Of a DNA stretch of 64,000 bases, positions 17,832 through 26,019 are shown piece after piece. This DNA is from MED-G116 sp038147495. GTDB taxonomy: Bacteria > Pseudomonadota > Alphaproteobacteria > Puniceispirillales > Puniceispirillaceae. Under the pieces are notes generated by a model that saw only the letters and a list, made by a program, of their open reading frames with translations, was not told the DNA's origin and did no database searches. The stretch spans positions 25,625 to 89,624 of the forward strand of contig JAYQTT010000011.1 of NCBI GenBank assembly GCA_038147495.1, read 5' to 3'. How positions within the stretch are numbered: the first letter of the stretch is position 1; every line of letters begins with the position of its first letter. A program made the translations under genes and the position numbers.

Positions 17832-18965
17832 ATGCTCGACCTGAAAAATGTAATCGCCCCGATTGAGAGCGCCAACGGGCTGCCGAACGAATGTTATATT
17901 GATGATGGCATGTATCAGCATGAACAAGATACGCTGTTTCGTAACAGCTGGGCGGCGATAGGCTTTGGCAAGGACGTTCCTGCCCCCGGTTCGGTAAAGC
18001 CGGTCACTTTCCTTGGCATTCCGATGCTGATTGTGCGCAACAAGGACGGCAAAATTAACGTGTTCCAGAATGTATGCCGCCACCGCGGCATGATTCTGAT
18101 CGACAAGCCGCAGCAGCTTCGTGGGCCGATCACCTGCCCCTACCATGCGTGGAGTTACGATCTGGACGGCCAACTTCGCAAGACGCCGCATATTGGTGGC
18201 CCGGATATCGACACGCTGGATTCGGTGCAGCATTGCGACTACCCGCTTGTCAGCGTGCGCGCGCATCTTTGGAAAGATATCGTTTTCGTTAATGTCGGCG
18301 GCACCGCGCCGGCCTTCGAAGATTATGCCAAATCACTGATTTCGCGCTGGCAGGAGTTTGACCAGCCTTTGTATCACGGTGGTCCGGACTCATCATTGGA
18401 ACTCAATCTCGACTGCAATTGGAAACTTGCCGTTGAAAATTACTGCGAGGCCTATCACCTGCCTTTTGTTCATCCAGCACTGAACAGCTATTCGCGGCTC
18501 GAAGATCATTACAACATCCTTGATGATTCAGGGTTTGCCGGTCAGGGCACAATGGTCTACCAGCCACAAATCAGCGAGGACGGCACGCGTTTTCCGACAT
18601 TCGCCAACCTGACGGCAAAATGGGACAAGGGCGCTGAATATGTGGCGCTGTTCCCCAACGTGCTTTTGGGCGTTCATAATGATCACTATTTCAACATCAT
18701 TCTGACACCGGACGGCACTGGCCGGACGCATGAGCAAATTGAACTATATTATGCAGACGAAGCAGCGCTTGCCGACGATTACGCCGATATGCGCAAAGCG
18801 AATACCGAAATGTGGCGTGTGGTATTTGCCGAAGACATCGGTGTTGTCGAGGGCATGCAACGTGGACGTAAAGCCCCCGGCTATGACGGCGGCAAATTCT
18901 CTGCCGTCATGGATGAGTCAACGCATCATTTCCATAAATGGGTGGCCGAGGCTCTGTCCGCCTAA
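17832..18965 (+). CDS. Rieske non-haem iron oxygenase, quaternary-amine type candidate
   Basis: A 377-residue oxygenase component. The Rieske ligands are C82-x-H84 (CRHRGM) and C102-x2-H105 (CPYHAW). The mononuclear iron site is NYCEAYHLPFVHP with H209 and H214; the residue that bridges the two metal sites is glutamate E206 rather than the usual aspartate. This matches carnitine monooxygenase CntA and relatives such as GbcA, so a quaternary or methylated amine substrate is plausible. The start at 17832 follows GGGAGA; an open frame extends to TTG 17748 without support. No reductase subunit is adjacent. The family is firm; the substrate is inferred. Confidence 0.88.
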   Translation: MLDLKNVIAPIESANGLPNECYIDDGMYQHEQDTLFRNSWAAIGFGKDVPAPGSVKPVTFLGIPMLIVRNKDGKINVFQNVCRHRGMILIDKPQQLRGPITCPYHAWSYDLDGQLRKTPHIGGPDIDTLDSVQHCDYPLVSVRAHLWKDIVFVNVGGTAPAFEDYAKSLISRWQEFDQPLYHGGPDSSLELNLDCNWKLAVENYCEAYHLPFVHPALNSYSRLEDHYNILDDSGFAGQGTMVYQPQISEDGTRFPTFANLTAKWDKGAEYVALFPNVLLGVHNDHYFNIILTPDGTGRTHEQIELYYADEAALADDYADMRKANTEMWRVVFAEDIGVVEGMQRGRKAPGYDGGKFSAVMDESTHHFHKWVAEALSA

Positions 18966-18986
18966 ACTGCCACCCTACGCTTTGGC

Positions 18987-19694
18987 TCAGCAGTCATAAA
19001 TGCGGTCAAGTTGGCCGCTGACAACGTAATCAGCGATAAATTCGCCAAGGCGTTCAATCTCGCTCATGAACCGCGTGCCCTCAACCGCCTTTATGCCCTC
19101 AAAATTGCCCTTATGTCTGCGGGCGATGGACAGATCAGAAATTGGTGGCGCGAGGATGGCATTGACCTCGGAAAGGGCTTCCGACAATTCGCCAAAATTA
19201 CGTTGCGCCGGAGATGTGCGGTTTGGCACAACGATCACATGCGGTTTGATGGTGTCATAATCTTCTTTGCGCTCATCGATTTCCTTGATGAAGTCAATCG
19301 TTGGCCGAAGGTCTGTCCATGACATTGACGTCGGGACAAGAAGCGTGTTGCACAACATCGCCATTTGCCAGATGTTGCCGAGCTTTCCAGCGCCCGTATC
19401 AATCACTGTAATCGTCTGGTCCTGCGCCAGCATGCGCCGCAAAACACCATCTAGGGTCGACATATTGACCCCGTCATAGCGATCACCAACCGGCATGAAT
19501 TTGATATCCTTAGGGTCACTATTGTCCTTCATCATCTCAAAAGAACTGCCTTGCGGATCGGTATCCAGCAAGACAACAGACCGACGACGATATCGGTTTC
19601 TCAGATAATCGGTAAGATAGACGGCGATCGTGCTTTTACCGACCCCCCCTTTGATATTCCCGATAAATATCCCTTTACCGGCCTGATTGACCAT
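18987..19694 (-). CDS. Orphan ParA/MinD-family ATPase
   Basis: A 235-residue P-loop ATPase with deviant Walker A IGNIKGGVGKSTIAVYLTDY near the N-terminus, a VVLLDTDPQGSSFE switch I segment and ITVIDTGAGKL as Walker B. These make it a ParA-like partition or positioning ATPase. The start ATG 19694 follows a GGGAGAG run. There is no parB or parS-like repeat nearby, so it is not a standard chromosome partition pair. Next upstream are an AT-rich region and a gene for a membrane protein on the same strand. It could position a protein cargo, but no cargo can be named. Confidence 0.82.
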   Translation of the reverse strand: MVNQAGKGIFIGNIKGGVGKSTIAVYLTDYLRNRYRRRSVVLLDTDPQGSSFEMMKDNSDPKDIKFMPVGDRYDGVNMSTLDGVLRRMLAQDQTITVIDTGAGKLGNIWQMAMLCNTLLVPTSMSWTDLRPTIDFIKEIDERKEDYDTIKPHVIVVPNRTSPAQRNFGELSEALSEVNAILAPPISDLSIARRHKGNFEGIKAVEGTRFMSEIERLGEFIADYVVSGQLDRIYDC

Positions 19695-20294
19695 TCTCTC
19701 TCTCCCACTTTGCGCCCGTGGCTTTTCTTTGCACCTGTGGTTTTGACTGCTTGGATTAACGCTAAACACAACACAGCAACATGTTATTGAAGTTTTGTAA
19801 AGAAAAACAATGCTTCAGTGACGAATCCTATTATTCTAATTTAGTAAAACTATATAATATCGTGTAATGGTTTAAATATATGATTTTATTCAGATAAGAC
19901 AGCGTGATGAGGCCTGCCAAATGGTTCTAGATGGCAAATAACAAAACAGAAATTGCATTGGCTCTAATCAGGATCAAACAGCAAGATCGCCGCATTCCCA
20001 TCGGGTTTGGCGATGAATGTGGCCTCGCGCGCAAGCCCCCCCCTGACAAGCCTAAGCCATGCCCCCAACAACCATATCGCGCCATTCCACAGACCATGAG
20101 TCCGGACGTGAGGGCGGTGCACCAACTGTGATTGACCCAATTTCGGACAGTCAACCGTATTGGACTTATGGCAGCCGGTTAAGCCGCGAGAGTTCGGATG
20201 ATGTAAAGACTAACGTCAACACAACCACCAAAGGAGACAGCTAGGCACCAGATCGGGGCGAAGCGCCCCACCAATCAGTGGCCGCTGGGCAAGG
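19695..20294. other. Sparse region with two weak small open frames
   Basis: A 600 bp stretch. The part at 19770-19920 is AT-rich and probably a promoter region. A 66-codon frame at 19931-20131 begins MANNKTEIALALIRIKQQDR and crosses a C8 run at 20036-20043; a second frame at 20059-20244 has no ribosome-binding site. They cannot be joined by a single indel at the C8 run because stops intervene. A short hairpin (GGGGCG/CGCCCC) lies near 20255. Neither frame is well supported as a gene. Confidence 0.35.
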
Positions 20295-20864
20295 CTACAT
20301 GTTTTGCTGGGCTTTACCGTACAGCGCGCGTGTTTCAGAGACATAAACCTCTTTGGAAATCACGCCATCCAGATAGAGTTGCCGCGTCGCCAACATTTCC
20401 TGCTCAATCGCGACAAGCACGCGTTCCGGATCTTCATGATGCAGGTTCGCCTCGGCCACAGACTTCTTTGATTTGCGGTGATGGAAAACGAACCCATCCA
20501 GAGTCGCCACGGGAACTGCATTCTTGAAATCCGCCGCGTTACCAGCTGCTGCAGCATCATTCGCGGCCAAATCTTGTTCATCCGCGTCTTTTGGCCCCGC
20601 GTCTTTTGTTGGCGCAACCGAGGGCTCGCTGTCAGTCACACGCACCTTTTCGCTAAGCACCATGGGCTCGGCCAGCTTTGCCGCATTTCGCTTCTGGTTC
20701 CGCTTGCTCTGGCTCTGCGCAACAAGGAAAAGCAACAAAATAATTACGACACCGAGACCCGCCAGTCCTTGCAGCGCCTGCTCTTGGCTGTCGAAATTAG
20801 CCGTCAATCTGGCCGTGAGGTCCGTCAGGATTGTCTCAACGGATGTCACAATCTTCATAACCAT
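20295..20864 (-). CDS. Single-pass membrane protein, function unknown
   Basis: A 189-residue protein not assigned to a family. Residues 1-33 form an amphipathic N-terminus, residues 34-48 are a hydrophobic anchor (GLAGLGVVIILLLFLVAQ), then comes a basic stop-transfer segment (SKRNQKRN) and an Ala/Asp-rich linker. The last 50 residues (LVAIEQEMLATRQLYLDGVI onwards) look helical and resemble the short-oligomer domain seen at the ends of cell-envelope proteins. The start at 20864 has GGAGA upstream; an ATG at 20858 is an alternative. Upstream is the GspF remnant on the opposite strand. Confidence 0.6.
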   Translation of the reverse strand: MVMKIVTSVETILTDLTARLTANFDSQEQALQGLAGLGVVIILLLFLVAQSQSKRNQKRNAAKLAEPMVLSEKVRVTDSEPSVAPTKDAGPKDADEQDLAANDAAAAGNAADFKNAVPVATLDGFVFHHRKSKKSVAEANLHHEDPERVLVAIEQEMLATRQLYLDGVISKEVYVSETRALYGKAQQNM

Positions 20865-20971
20865 GTCTCCAGCTTGCCCTTGATGCTTTTTGTTACGCCA
20901 AAATGGTTAACCCGACGCAAAATCCTATGGTAATACTAATTTAACCATCACCGCCAGGCATACTGCACCAC

Positions 20972-21412
20972 ATGGTCAAAACGTTAACTAATTTAGCCAG
21001 TTTCCTTCGCCCCTTGGCAGGAGGAACCGATGTTCTCGTCGCCGCAAAGTTATATCTCCTATCAAATACGGTAGCTGAATTCCGGCACAATTCCAACGTC
21101 ATATATACCAACAGTATTGCCATCGCTTCCCTGCCGCTTCCTTATGGGCAAAGTCGCCTACAACGCCAGTATGACACGATTGCTAGTAGCCTTCGGGCCA
21201 TGCGGCTGATGGCACTCGGCGAACGCACCGTAAACATGAATGAGATGCTGACATTGATCGCCCGCTACTGCGACAAAAAATCAACCACCGTCGTTGATGG
21301 GCTCTCGACAATCATCGAACCTTTGAGGATCGTCTTTGTCGGTCTGATGATCGGCGTGGAGGTGGTTGCGCTCCCTCTGCTGATCTTCTCTGCCGGTTAC
21401 GCCATCCGATAG
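20972..21412 (+). pseudogene. C-terminal remnant of a GspF/PilC-like type II secretion or pilus membrane protein
   Basis: A 146-residue open frame whose last 85 residues match the end of the GspF/PilC fold: ALGERTVNMNEMLTLIARY, then VDGLSTIIEPLRIVFVGLM and a final hydrophobic helix. Full GspF proteins are about 400 residues with two such domains, so at least two thirds are missing. The first 55 residues show no likeness to the family. No gspE, gspG or prepilin gene is near. It is probably a relic of a lost secretion or pilus locus, or was left by a deletion. No signs of a mobile element were seen. Confidence 0.6.
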
Positions 21413-21487
21413 CCTTCCCGCCCTTTACAAATCTCACAAAACAGAGTGAGATTTACCCATCGAATACACAACAACATAAAAACACGG

Positions 21488-22072
21488 ATGACGCTCATGG
21501 AAGTTGTAGGCTTTCGCCGCATGGATGAAGGGACCCCTGAAGACTACGCGCTTCTGGACAGCCTCGAAAAAGATTTTGTTGAAGATTTGCCAGACCGGCT
21601 TATCGGCGCCCTCAAAGGGCTAGAACACTCGCTTGGCGGCTATCAGATCAACCGGCTTCAGCACTCGTTGCAATCGGCCAGCCGGGCCGAGGATGATGGC
21701 GCCGATATTGAATGGATTGTCGCCGCGCTGATCCACGACCTTGGTGATGATTTGGCCCCGCATAATCACTCACAACTGGCCGCAAGTATTATCCGCCCCT
21801 ATGTCAGCGCAGAAGTCACATGGGCAATCGAGCATCACGGTATTTTTCAGATGTTTTACTATGGTGATGCCGCCGGTGTGAACAAAGATGAACGCGAGCG
21901 CTATCGTGGCCACAAGTGGTTTGACAGCTGCGAGCGCTTCTGTCGCGATTGGGACCAGATGGCTTTTGATCCAGATTATCCGACACGCCCCCTCAGCCAT
22001 TTTGAGCCTATGCTCCGTGAAATCTTCACGCGACCGGCATTTGATCCGGCAATCATTGGCCCAGAACAATAA
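21488..22072 (+). CDS. HD-domain protein related to PhnZ/MIOX-type oxygenases
   Basis: A 194-residue protein with HD-domain metal ligands: H59 in NRLQHSLQ, H83-D84 in AALIHDLGDD, H92/H94 in PHNHSQ and H116/H117 in AIEHHGIF. Overall layout resembles the HD group that holds PhnZ, a mixed-valence di-iron oxygenase. The PhnZ residues Tyr24 and Glu27 are not conserved at the matching positions, so PhnZ activity on 2-amino-1-hydroxyethylphosphonate is unlikely. ATGs at 21488 and 21497 are both possible starts. An SDR gene starts 22 bp downstream on the same strand, so they may act together. The substrate is unknown. Confidence 0.75.
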   Translation: MTLMEVVGFRRMDEGTPEDYALLDSLEKDFVEDLPDRLIGALKGLEHSLGGYQINRLQHSLQSASRAEDDGADIEWIVAALIHDLGDDLAPHNHSQLAASIIRPYVSAEVTWAIEHHGIFQMFYYGDAAGVNKDERERYRGHKWFDSCERFCRDWDQMAFDPDYPTRPLSHFEPMLREIFTRPAFDPAIIGPEQ

Positions 22073-22094
22073 GGTGAAGAATAAGGTAAAGACG

Positions 22095-22814
22095 ATGTCG
22101 AAAAGCCCAAGACGGATCATGATCACCGGTGCCAATCGCGGGATTGGACTGGAAATGGCGCGCCAGGCAGCGGCGCAAGGCGATATTGTGATCGCCTGTT
22201 GCCGCACGCCCATGGAAGCGGCAGATTTGACGGCACTGGCCAAGCAAAATGACAATGTCACCCTGCTTGGCGTCGATGTTCGCATTGAACGAGATATGAA
22301 ACCCATCGCCGCCGGTTTTGCCCGCTCGATCGATCTGCTTGTCTGCAATGCCGGTGTATTGATTGGGCGTGGCGGCCTTCTGGACCCGGAACAGGACTCC
22401 CGCGCTGTCGAGGACGCGCTGATGACCAATGTCGCCGGGGTATTTTTTACTGCCCGGCATTTCCTGCCTCACATCCTTGCTGGCGCAAATGAGCGCGGCG
22501 ATACGCCGGGCAAGATTGCGGTGATTTCATCAGTCATGGGAAGCAGTTCGCGCGCTGCCAGCAATTCCATCATGTACCGGGCCAGCAAGGCGGCGGCGAC
22601 AAACCTTGCCAGATCGATGGCGGTTGACCTCAAGGATCAGAATGTCGCTGTGGGAGCCTATCACCCCGGATGGGTGCAGACGGACATGGGCGGCACCAGC
22701 GCCGATGTCACACCGGCCGAAAGTGCCGCCGGTTTGCTGGCCCGTTTCGCCGCTCTGGATATGGAGAGCAGTGGCGTTTTTGAAGATTATCGCGGCGCGC
22801 CGATTGCGTTCTGA
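22095..22814 (+). CDS. Short-chain dehydrogenase/reductase
   Basis: A 239-residue NAD(P)-dependent oxidoreductase. The cofactor motif is TGANRGIG near residue 13, the NAG motif is LLVCNAGVLIG, and the catalytic triad is S in ISSVMGSS with Y-x3-K in YRASK. The sequence resembles the C-factor/YciK-like SDR subgroup. It starts 22 bp after the HD-domain gene and is followed 87 bp later by a methyltransferase gene on the same strand. The substrate cannot be read from the sequence. Confidence 0.9.
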   Translation: MSKSPRRIMITGANRGIGLEMARQAAAQGDIVIACCRTPMEAADLTALAKQNDNVTLLGVDVRIERDMKPIAAGFARSIDLLVCNAGVLIGRGGLLDPEQDSRAVEDALMTNVAGVFFTARHFLPHILAGANERGDTPGKIAVISSVMGSSSRAASNSIMYRASKAAATNLARSMAVDLKDQNVAVGAYHPGWVQTDMGGTSADVTPAESAAGLLARFAALDMESSGVFEDYRGAPIAF

Positions 22815-22901
22815 CATAAGGCGTTCTGACATAAAGCAAAGTGATCCACGACAGATTAACGCACCTTCAAAATGCGGGGGCAAGAATACAGGCCAAACAA
22901 G

Positions 22902-23621
22902 ATGACCACACCGGACAACAGCTCAGACAACACGCCACAAAAGACACCGGACGGCAACGCAAAGGATCATGGCCAGCGGGCGGCGGGGATGCAATCAGCC
23001 TCGCGCAACGCAATGATCAAACGCACCTATGAAGACCCGCCGACTGACGAATTGATGCAGGTCTATGCCGCGTGGGCCGACAATTACGACACCGACCTTC
23101 TGGATGAGCATGGCTATATGGCCCCGCATGATGCGGTCGAGGGCTTTATCAAGCTCGGCGTGCCAAAAGATGCGCGCATTCTGGATTGTGGCTGCGGCAC
23201 CGGCATTGCCGGACAATTGCTGTCTGATGCCGGATATCATCATATCGATGGTGCCGATCTCAGCGCCGAGATGCGCAATGTCGCGGCGCAGCGTGGCATA
23301 TATCAACAGCTTTTCGAACTCGACATGACCGATGATTATGGCATTGCGCCCGATCAGGCCTATGATGCCGTGATCTGCGTTGGCGTTTTCGGCTTTGGCC
23401 CACCGCATGTTGAGCATCTGTATCACATCATGGGCGCGGCAAAAGCCGATGCACCGGTCCTGATCACAGTGAATGGCGCGGGGTGGGACGTGCGTGGCTG
23501 GGACAACAGCTTTGCCCCACATCTTGCCAAACACGGGATCGTGTGTGTGGCAAACACCCCCATCCGCCACATGACAAAAGACGGTATTGACGCGAGGTTG
23601 ATTGAACTTCGCCGTGGATGA
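22902..23621 (+). CDS. Class I SAM-dependent methyltransferase
   Basis: A 239-residue protein with a disordered, polar N-terminus of about 50 residues (Thr/Asn/Gln-rich) ahead of a Rossmann-like methyltransferase domain. Motif I is ILDCGCGTGIAGQLL, followed by HIDGADLSAEM, which positions SAM; AYDAVICVGVFGF is motif IV. The arrangement YAAWADNYDTDLL before motif I resembles the UbiE/type-11 group that acts on small molecules. The start at 22902 was chosen over 22872, which gives a longer basic leader. It lies downstream of the HD and SDR genes on the same strand. The methyl acceptor is unknown. Confidence 0.85.
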   Translation: MTTPDNSSDNTPQKTPDGNAKDHGQRAAGMQSASRNAMIKRTYEDPPTDELMQVYAAWADNYDTDLLDEHGYMAPHDAVEGFIKLGVPKDARILDCGCGTGIAGQLLSDAGYHHIDGADLSAEMRNVAAQRGIYQQLFELDMTDDYGIAPDQAYDAVICVGVFGFGPPHVEHLYHIMGAAKADAPVLITVNGAGWDVRGWDNSFAPHLAKHGIVCVANTPIRHMTKDGIDARLIELRRG

Positions 23622-23711
23622 AAACAGCGGCTGCACAAAAGGCCAAGCCCGCTTTTACAGTCAGGCACGCCACTTATCGTCTGGGCCAAACTTGGATTTT
23701 TTCGATAGCCC

Positions 23712-24566
23712 CTAACCGGTTTTCACCCATTCCTGGGCGGGCATGCGGTGGTAGGTAATGTCGGCCATGCCGGCGGGGATGCCAAAGCTTGCTTCAAGAT
23801 CAATCGGCGCCGGGTCGACAAGCTCTATGGCGATGCCCCGCTGCACGGCAACGCGAAGCGCAATCGCCGTGATGTTCACCGAAAATGACGTCCCCATAAA
23901 TACCATGCGCGATGCGTCATACATCCATGTTTCCGCCTCACGCATGCGGTATAATTCGGTGTAATATTCGTCAAACAACAGCACATAGGGTTTCAGCGAC
24001 ACCCCCATCTCGGGACCGGCCGCCGGAATGCGGCATATCTCCAGCAAGGCCCGCTTTAAAACCGTATCATCGGCCTCATCGCCGGAGCCGTCCGCCAGCT
24101 TTGCCACCTCGTCCCATGGGGCCGCAATCAATGGCACCGCATCTTGTGCCGCCGCCGGATCATTGTCCCAGATCGCCTGATCATGCAGCACCGTCATCAT
24201 ATGCAGGCGCCCATGGATGGAGATATAGTCGGCATGGCCCGCTTTGGCGTCCAACCCGTCTATATTCTGGGTAATCAGGCGCGCCGCACCAGTGCCCCCC
24301 ACTACAGAACTGGCGTCACCTGTGCCGTTACATTTTGCTGCCAGCCAGTGATGGACTATGTTCGGTTCAACATGGCGATAGGCGGCAAAACGCTTGTAAT
24401 ACCAGAGCAGAAACTGCGCCGGATCATTTAAATACATCGCCCGGGTCGCCATTTCCTGTGGCGTATAATTGCGCGAACCGATGGTCCAATAGCCGTCATT
24501 GCCTCGAAATGTCGGAATGCCGCTGTCAGCGCTCACCCCCGCACCAGTGATATAGAGCGTTGTCAT
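23712..24566 (-). CDS. SIR2-family NAD-dependent protein deacylase without the zinc cysteines
   Basis: A 284-residue sirtuin-like protein. NAD-binding motifs are GAGVSADSGIPTFRG (residues 8-22) and TQNIDGL (99-105), with the catalytic histidine in SIHGRL (H118). The two CxxC pairs of the structural zinc site are absent: only two cysteines occur in the whole protein. It overlaps the end of the enolase-superfamily gene by four bases (ATGA), so both are translated together. Substrates may be acylated enzymes or a small molecule such as ADP-ribose; this cannot be settled here. The frame is intact. Confidence 0.85.
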   Translation of the reverse strand: MTTLYITGAGVSADSGIPTFRGNDGYWTIGSRNYTPQEMATRAMYLNDPAQFLLWYYKRFAAYRHVEPNIVHHWLAAKCNGTGDASSVVGGTGAARLITQNIDGLDAKAGHADYISIHGRLHMMTVLHDQAIWDNDPAAAQDAVPLIAAPWDEVAKLADGSGDEADDTVLKRALLEICRIPAAGPEMGVSLKPYVLLFDEYYTELYRMREAETWMYDASRMVFMGTSFSVNITAIALRVAVQRGIAIELVDPAPIDLEASFGIPAGMADITYHRMPAQEWVKTG

Positions 24567-25687
24567 GCCGCGGCTTCGGCCATCTCATATTTGGCCTTTT
24601 CCAGCCATTCCGGGTTAACGTCAACACCCCACCCAGGCGCGTCCGTGATGGTCACATGACCATCTTCAACACGGAACGGATCGCCAAGGAACAATCCCTC
24701 TGTCCAGGGGTAGTAATCGCGCCCTTCAATGGCAAATTCCAGATAGGGTCCGGCATTCGGGATGGCGCGCAACAGATGCATCGTGCATATCGTCACCAGC
24801 GAAAGATTTGCTGCATGCGGGGTGCAGACAAACCCACCGGCCTCGGCCATTGCCGCAACCTCCAATGTCGGCGTCAAACCGCCCATATACATCACATCGG
24901 GCTGCATGACATCGACAATATGATTGTCAATCGCATGCTGCCAAATCCGCATGTCGCAATCCTGTTCGCCGCCTGTGACGTCTATGTTCAATGCGTTGGT
25001 TACCTGCACTGTCTGGTCCGGGCGCCAATAGGGACACGGTTCCTCATAATGGGTGATGCCGTGATCTTCCAGCATGCGGCCAACCTCAATCGCACGCTCC
25101 ACACCAAAACAGCTATTGGCATCGACCATGCGTACAACATCATCACCCAAAGCGCGGCTCATCACCGGAATGATCTCCTCGGTCCGGCCGGGCCATTCAT
25201 CAATACCGCGCCCGCATTCGGCACCCACTCTGAACTTGAAGGCATCAAAACCATATTGATCACGAAGGGCGCACATGCGCGCCGCCTCATCAACGGGGGT
25301 GATGTCGCGTTTCATCGATGAGGCGTAGGCACGAAGCCGCCCCGGACTGCCGCCAATCAAGCTTGCCACCGGCTTTTCGGCAAGCTTGCCCATCAGATCC
25401 CACAAGGCGGTATCGAGTCCCGCCAGCGCACGACGCACGTAGGATCCGGGGAATTTGTGCTCACGCTCATGCACAAAGGCGGCGATGTCGGCAAAATCTG
25501 CCGCTGGATTGTCCGGATCAATCTGACGGCCAAGAACCCATGGGACCACCTGTCTGTGGAATACCATCGTTGTGATATCAGCATGATAGCTGGACATCTG
25601 GCCCATACCGGTGGCCCCGCAGTCGGTCGTCACCCTCACAAAGGCAAGATCTTTGGTTGAAAAACTCTCAAGTTTGGCGATTTTCAT
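24563..25687 (-). CDS. Mandelate racemase / muconate-lactonising-type enolase superfamily enzyme
   Basis: A 374-residue (beta/alpha)7beta-barrel enzyme. The metal ligands are D in VRMVDANSCF, E in THYEEPCPYW and E in TGGEQDCD; the second barrel strand has a KFR motif (K-x-R) and there is a PDVMYMGG / TPHAANLS Asp-His pair, which together place it in the mandelate racemase subgroup. Such enzymes dehydrate or epimerise acid sugars or related carboxylates. The start overlaps no upstream gene; the stop overlaps the sirtuin start by four bases. The actual substrate is unknown. Confidence 0.88.
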   Translation of the reverse strand: MKIAKLESFSTKDLAFVRVTTDCGATGMGQMSSYHADITTMVFHRQVVPWVLGRQIDPDNPAADFADIAAFVHEREHKFPGSYVRRALAGLDTALWDLMGKLAEKPVASLIGGSPGRLRAYASSMKRDITPVDEAARMCALRDQYGFDAFKFRVGAECGRGIDEWPGRTEEIIPVMSRALGDDVVRMVDANSCFGVERAIEVGRMLEDHGITHYEEPCPYWRPDQTVQVTNALNIDVTGGEQDCDMRIWQHAIDNHIVDVMQPDVMYMGGLTPTLEVAAMAEAGGFVCTPHAANLSLVTICTMHLLRAIPNAGPYLEFAIEGRDYYPWTEGLFLGDPFRVEDGHVTITDAPGWGVDVNPEWLEKAKYEMAEAAA

Positions 25688-26019
25688 CTGTGGCTATTTT
25701 CCTGTTTGATTGCCTATCAGGCCTGTTTTGCGTCCATAAACACGCGGGTGGAGATGCGCCACGCATGGCCTCACCCGTGTCAATTTATGAACGGTAAAAG
25801 CATTCCACGGCATCTTCGTTACGGTCAATTGAAAAGGCGTTGCAACTGCTGGCTGTTTGACGGTGCAGGGATAACAATCTTTGGTCACTAACTTTCTGTA
25901 ATATAATCATTTATTCTGATTTTCTGTCATTTTCATTTATTAGAAATTACTAATTATCTGCATTCTCCAGTTCGGTGAACCCAAGGCGGTCCAGACCTCA
26001 ATGAACAGGAGAGCAGATC
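25688..26019. other. Intergenic region between divergent enolase-superfamily and secreted-protein genes
   Basis: A 332 bp AT-rich region. It should hold the promoters of the two divergent genes. The stretch 25880-25960 is especially AT-rich. A GGAGAG ribosome-binding site lies at 26008-26013 for the next gene. No gene or RNA structure was recognised in it. Confidence 0.45.

Noticed and set aside
19931..20244. Two small open frames that might be one gene broken at a C8 run
   Set aside because: Stops just after the C8 run in the frame of the second part mean that a single indel there cannot join them.
21488..22072. Identity as phosphonate oxygenase PhnZ
   Set aside because: The PhnZ residues Tyr24 and Glu27 are not conserved, and no PhnY gene is nearby; kept only as an HD-domain relative.
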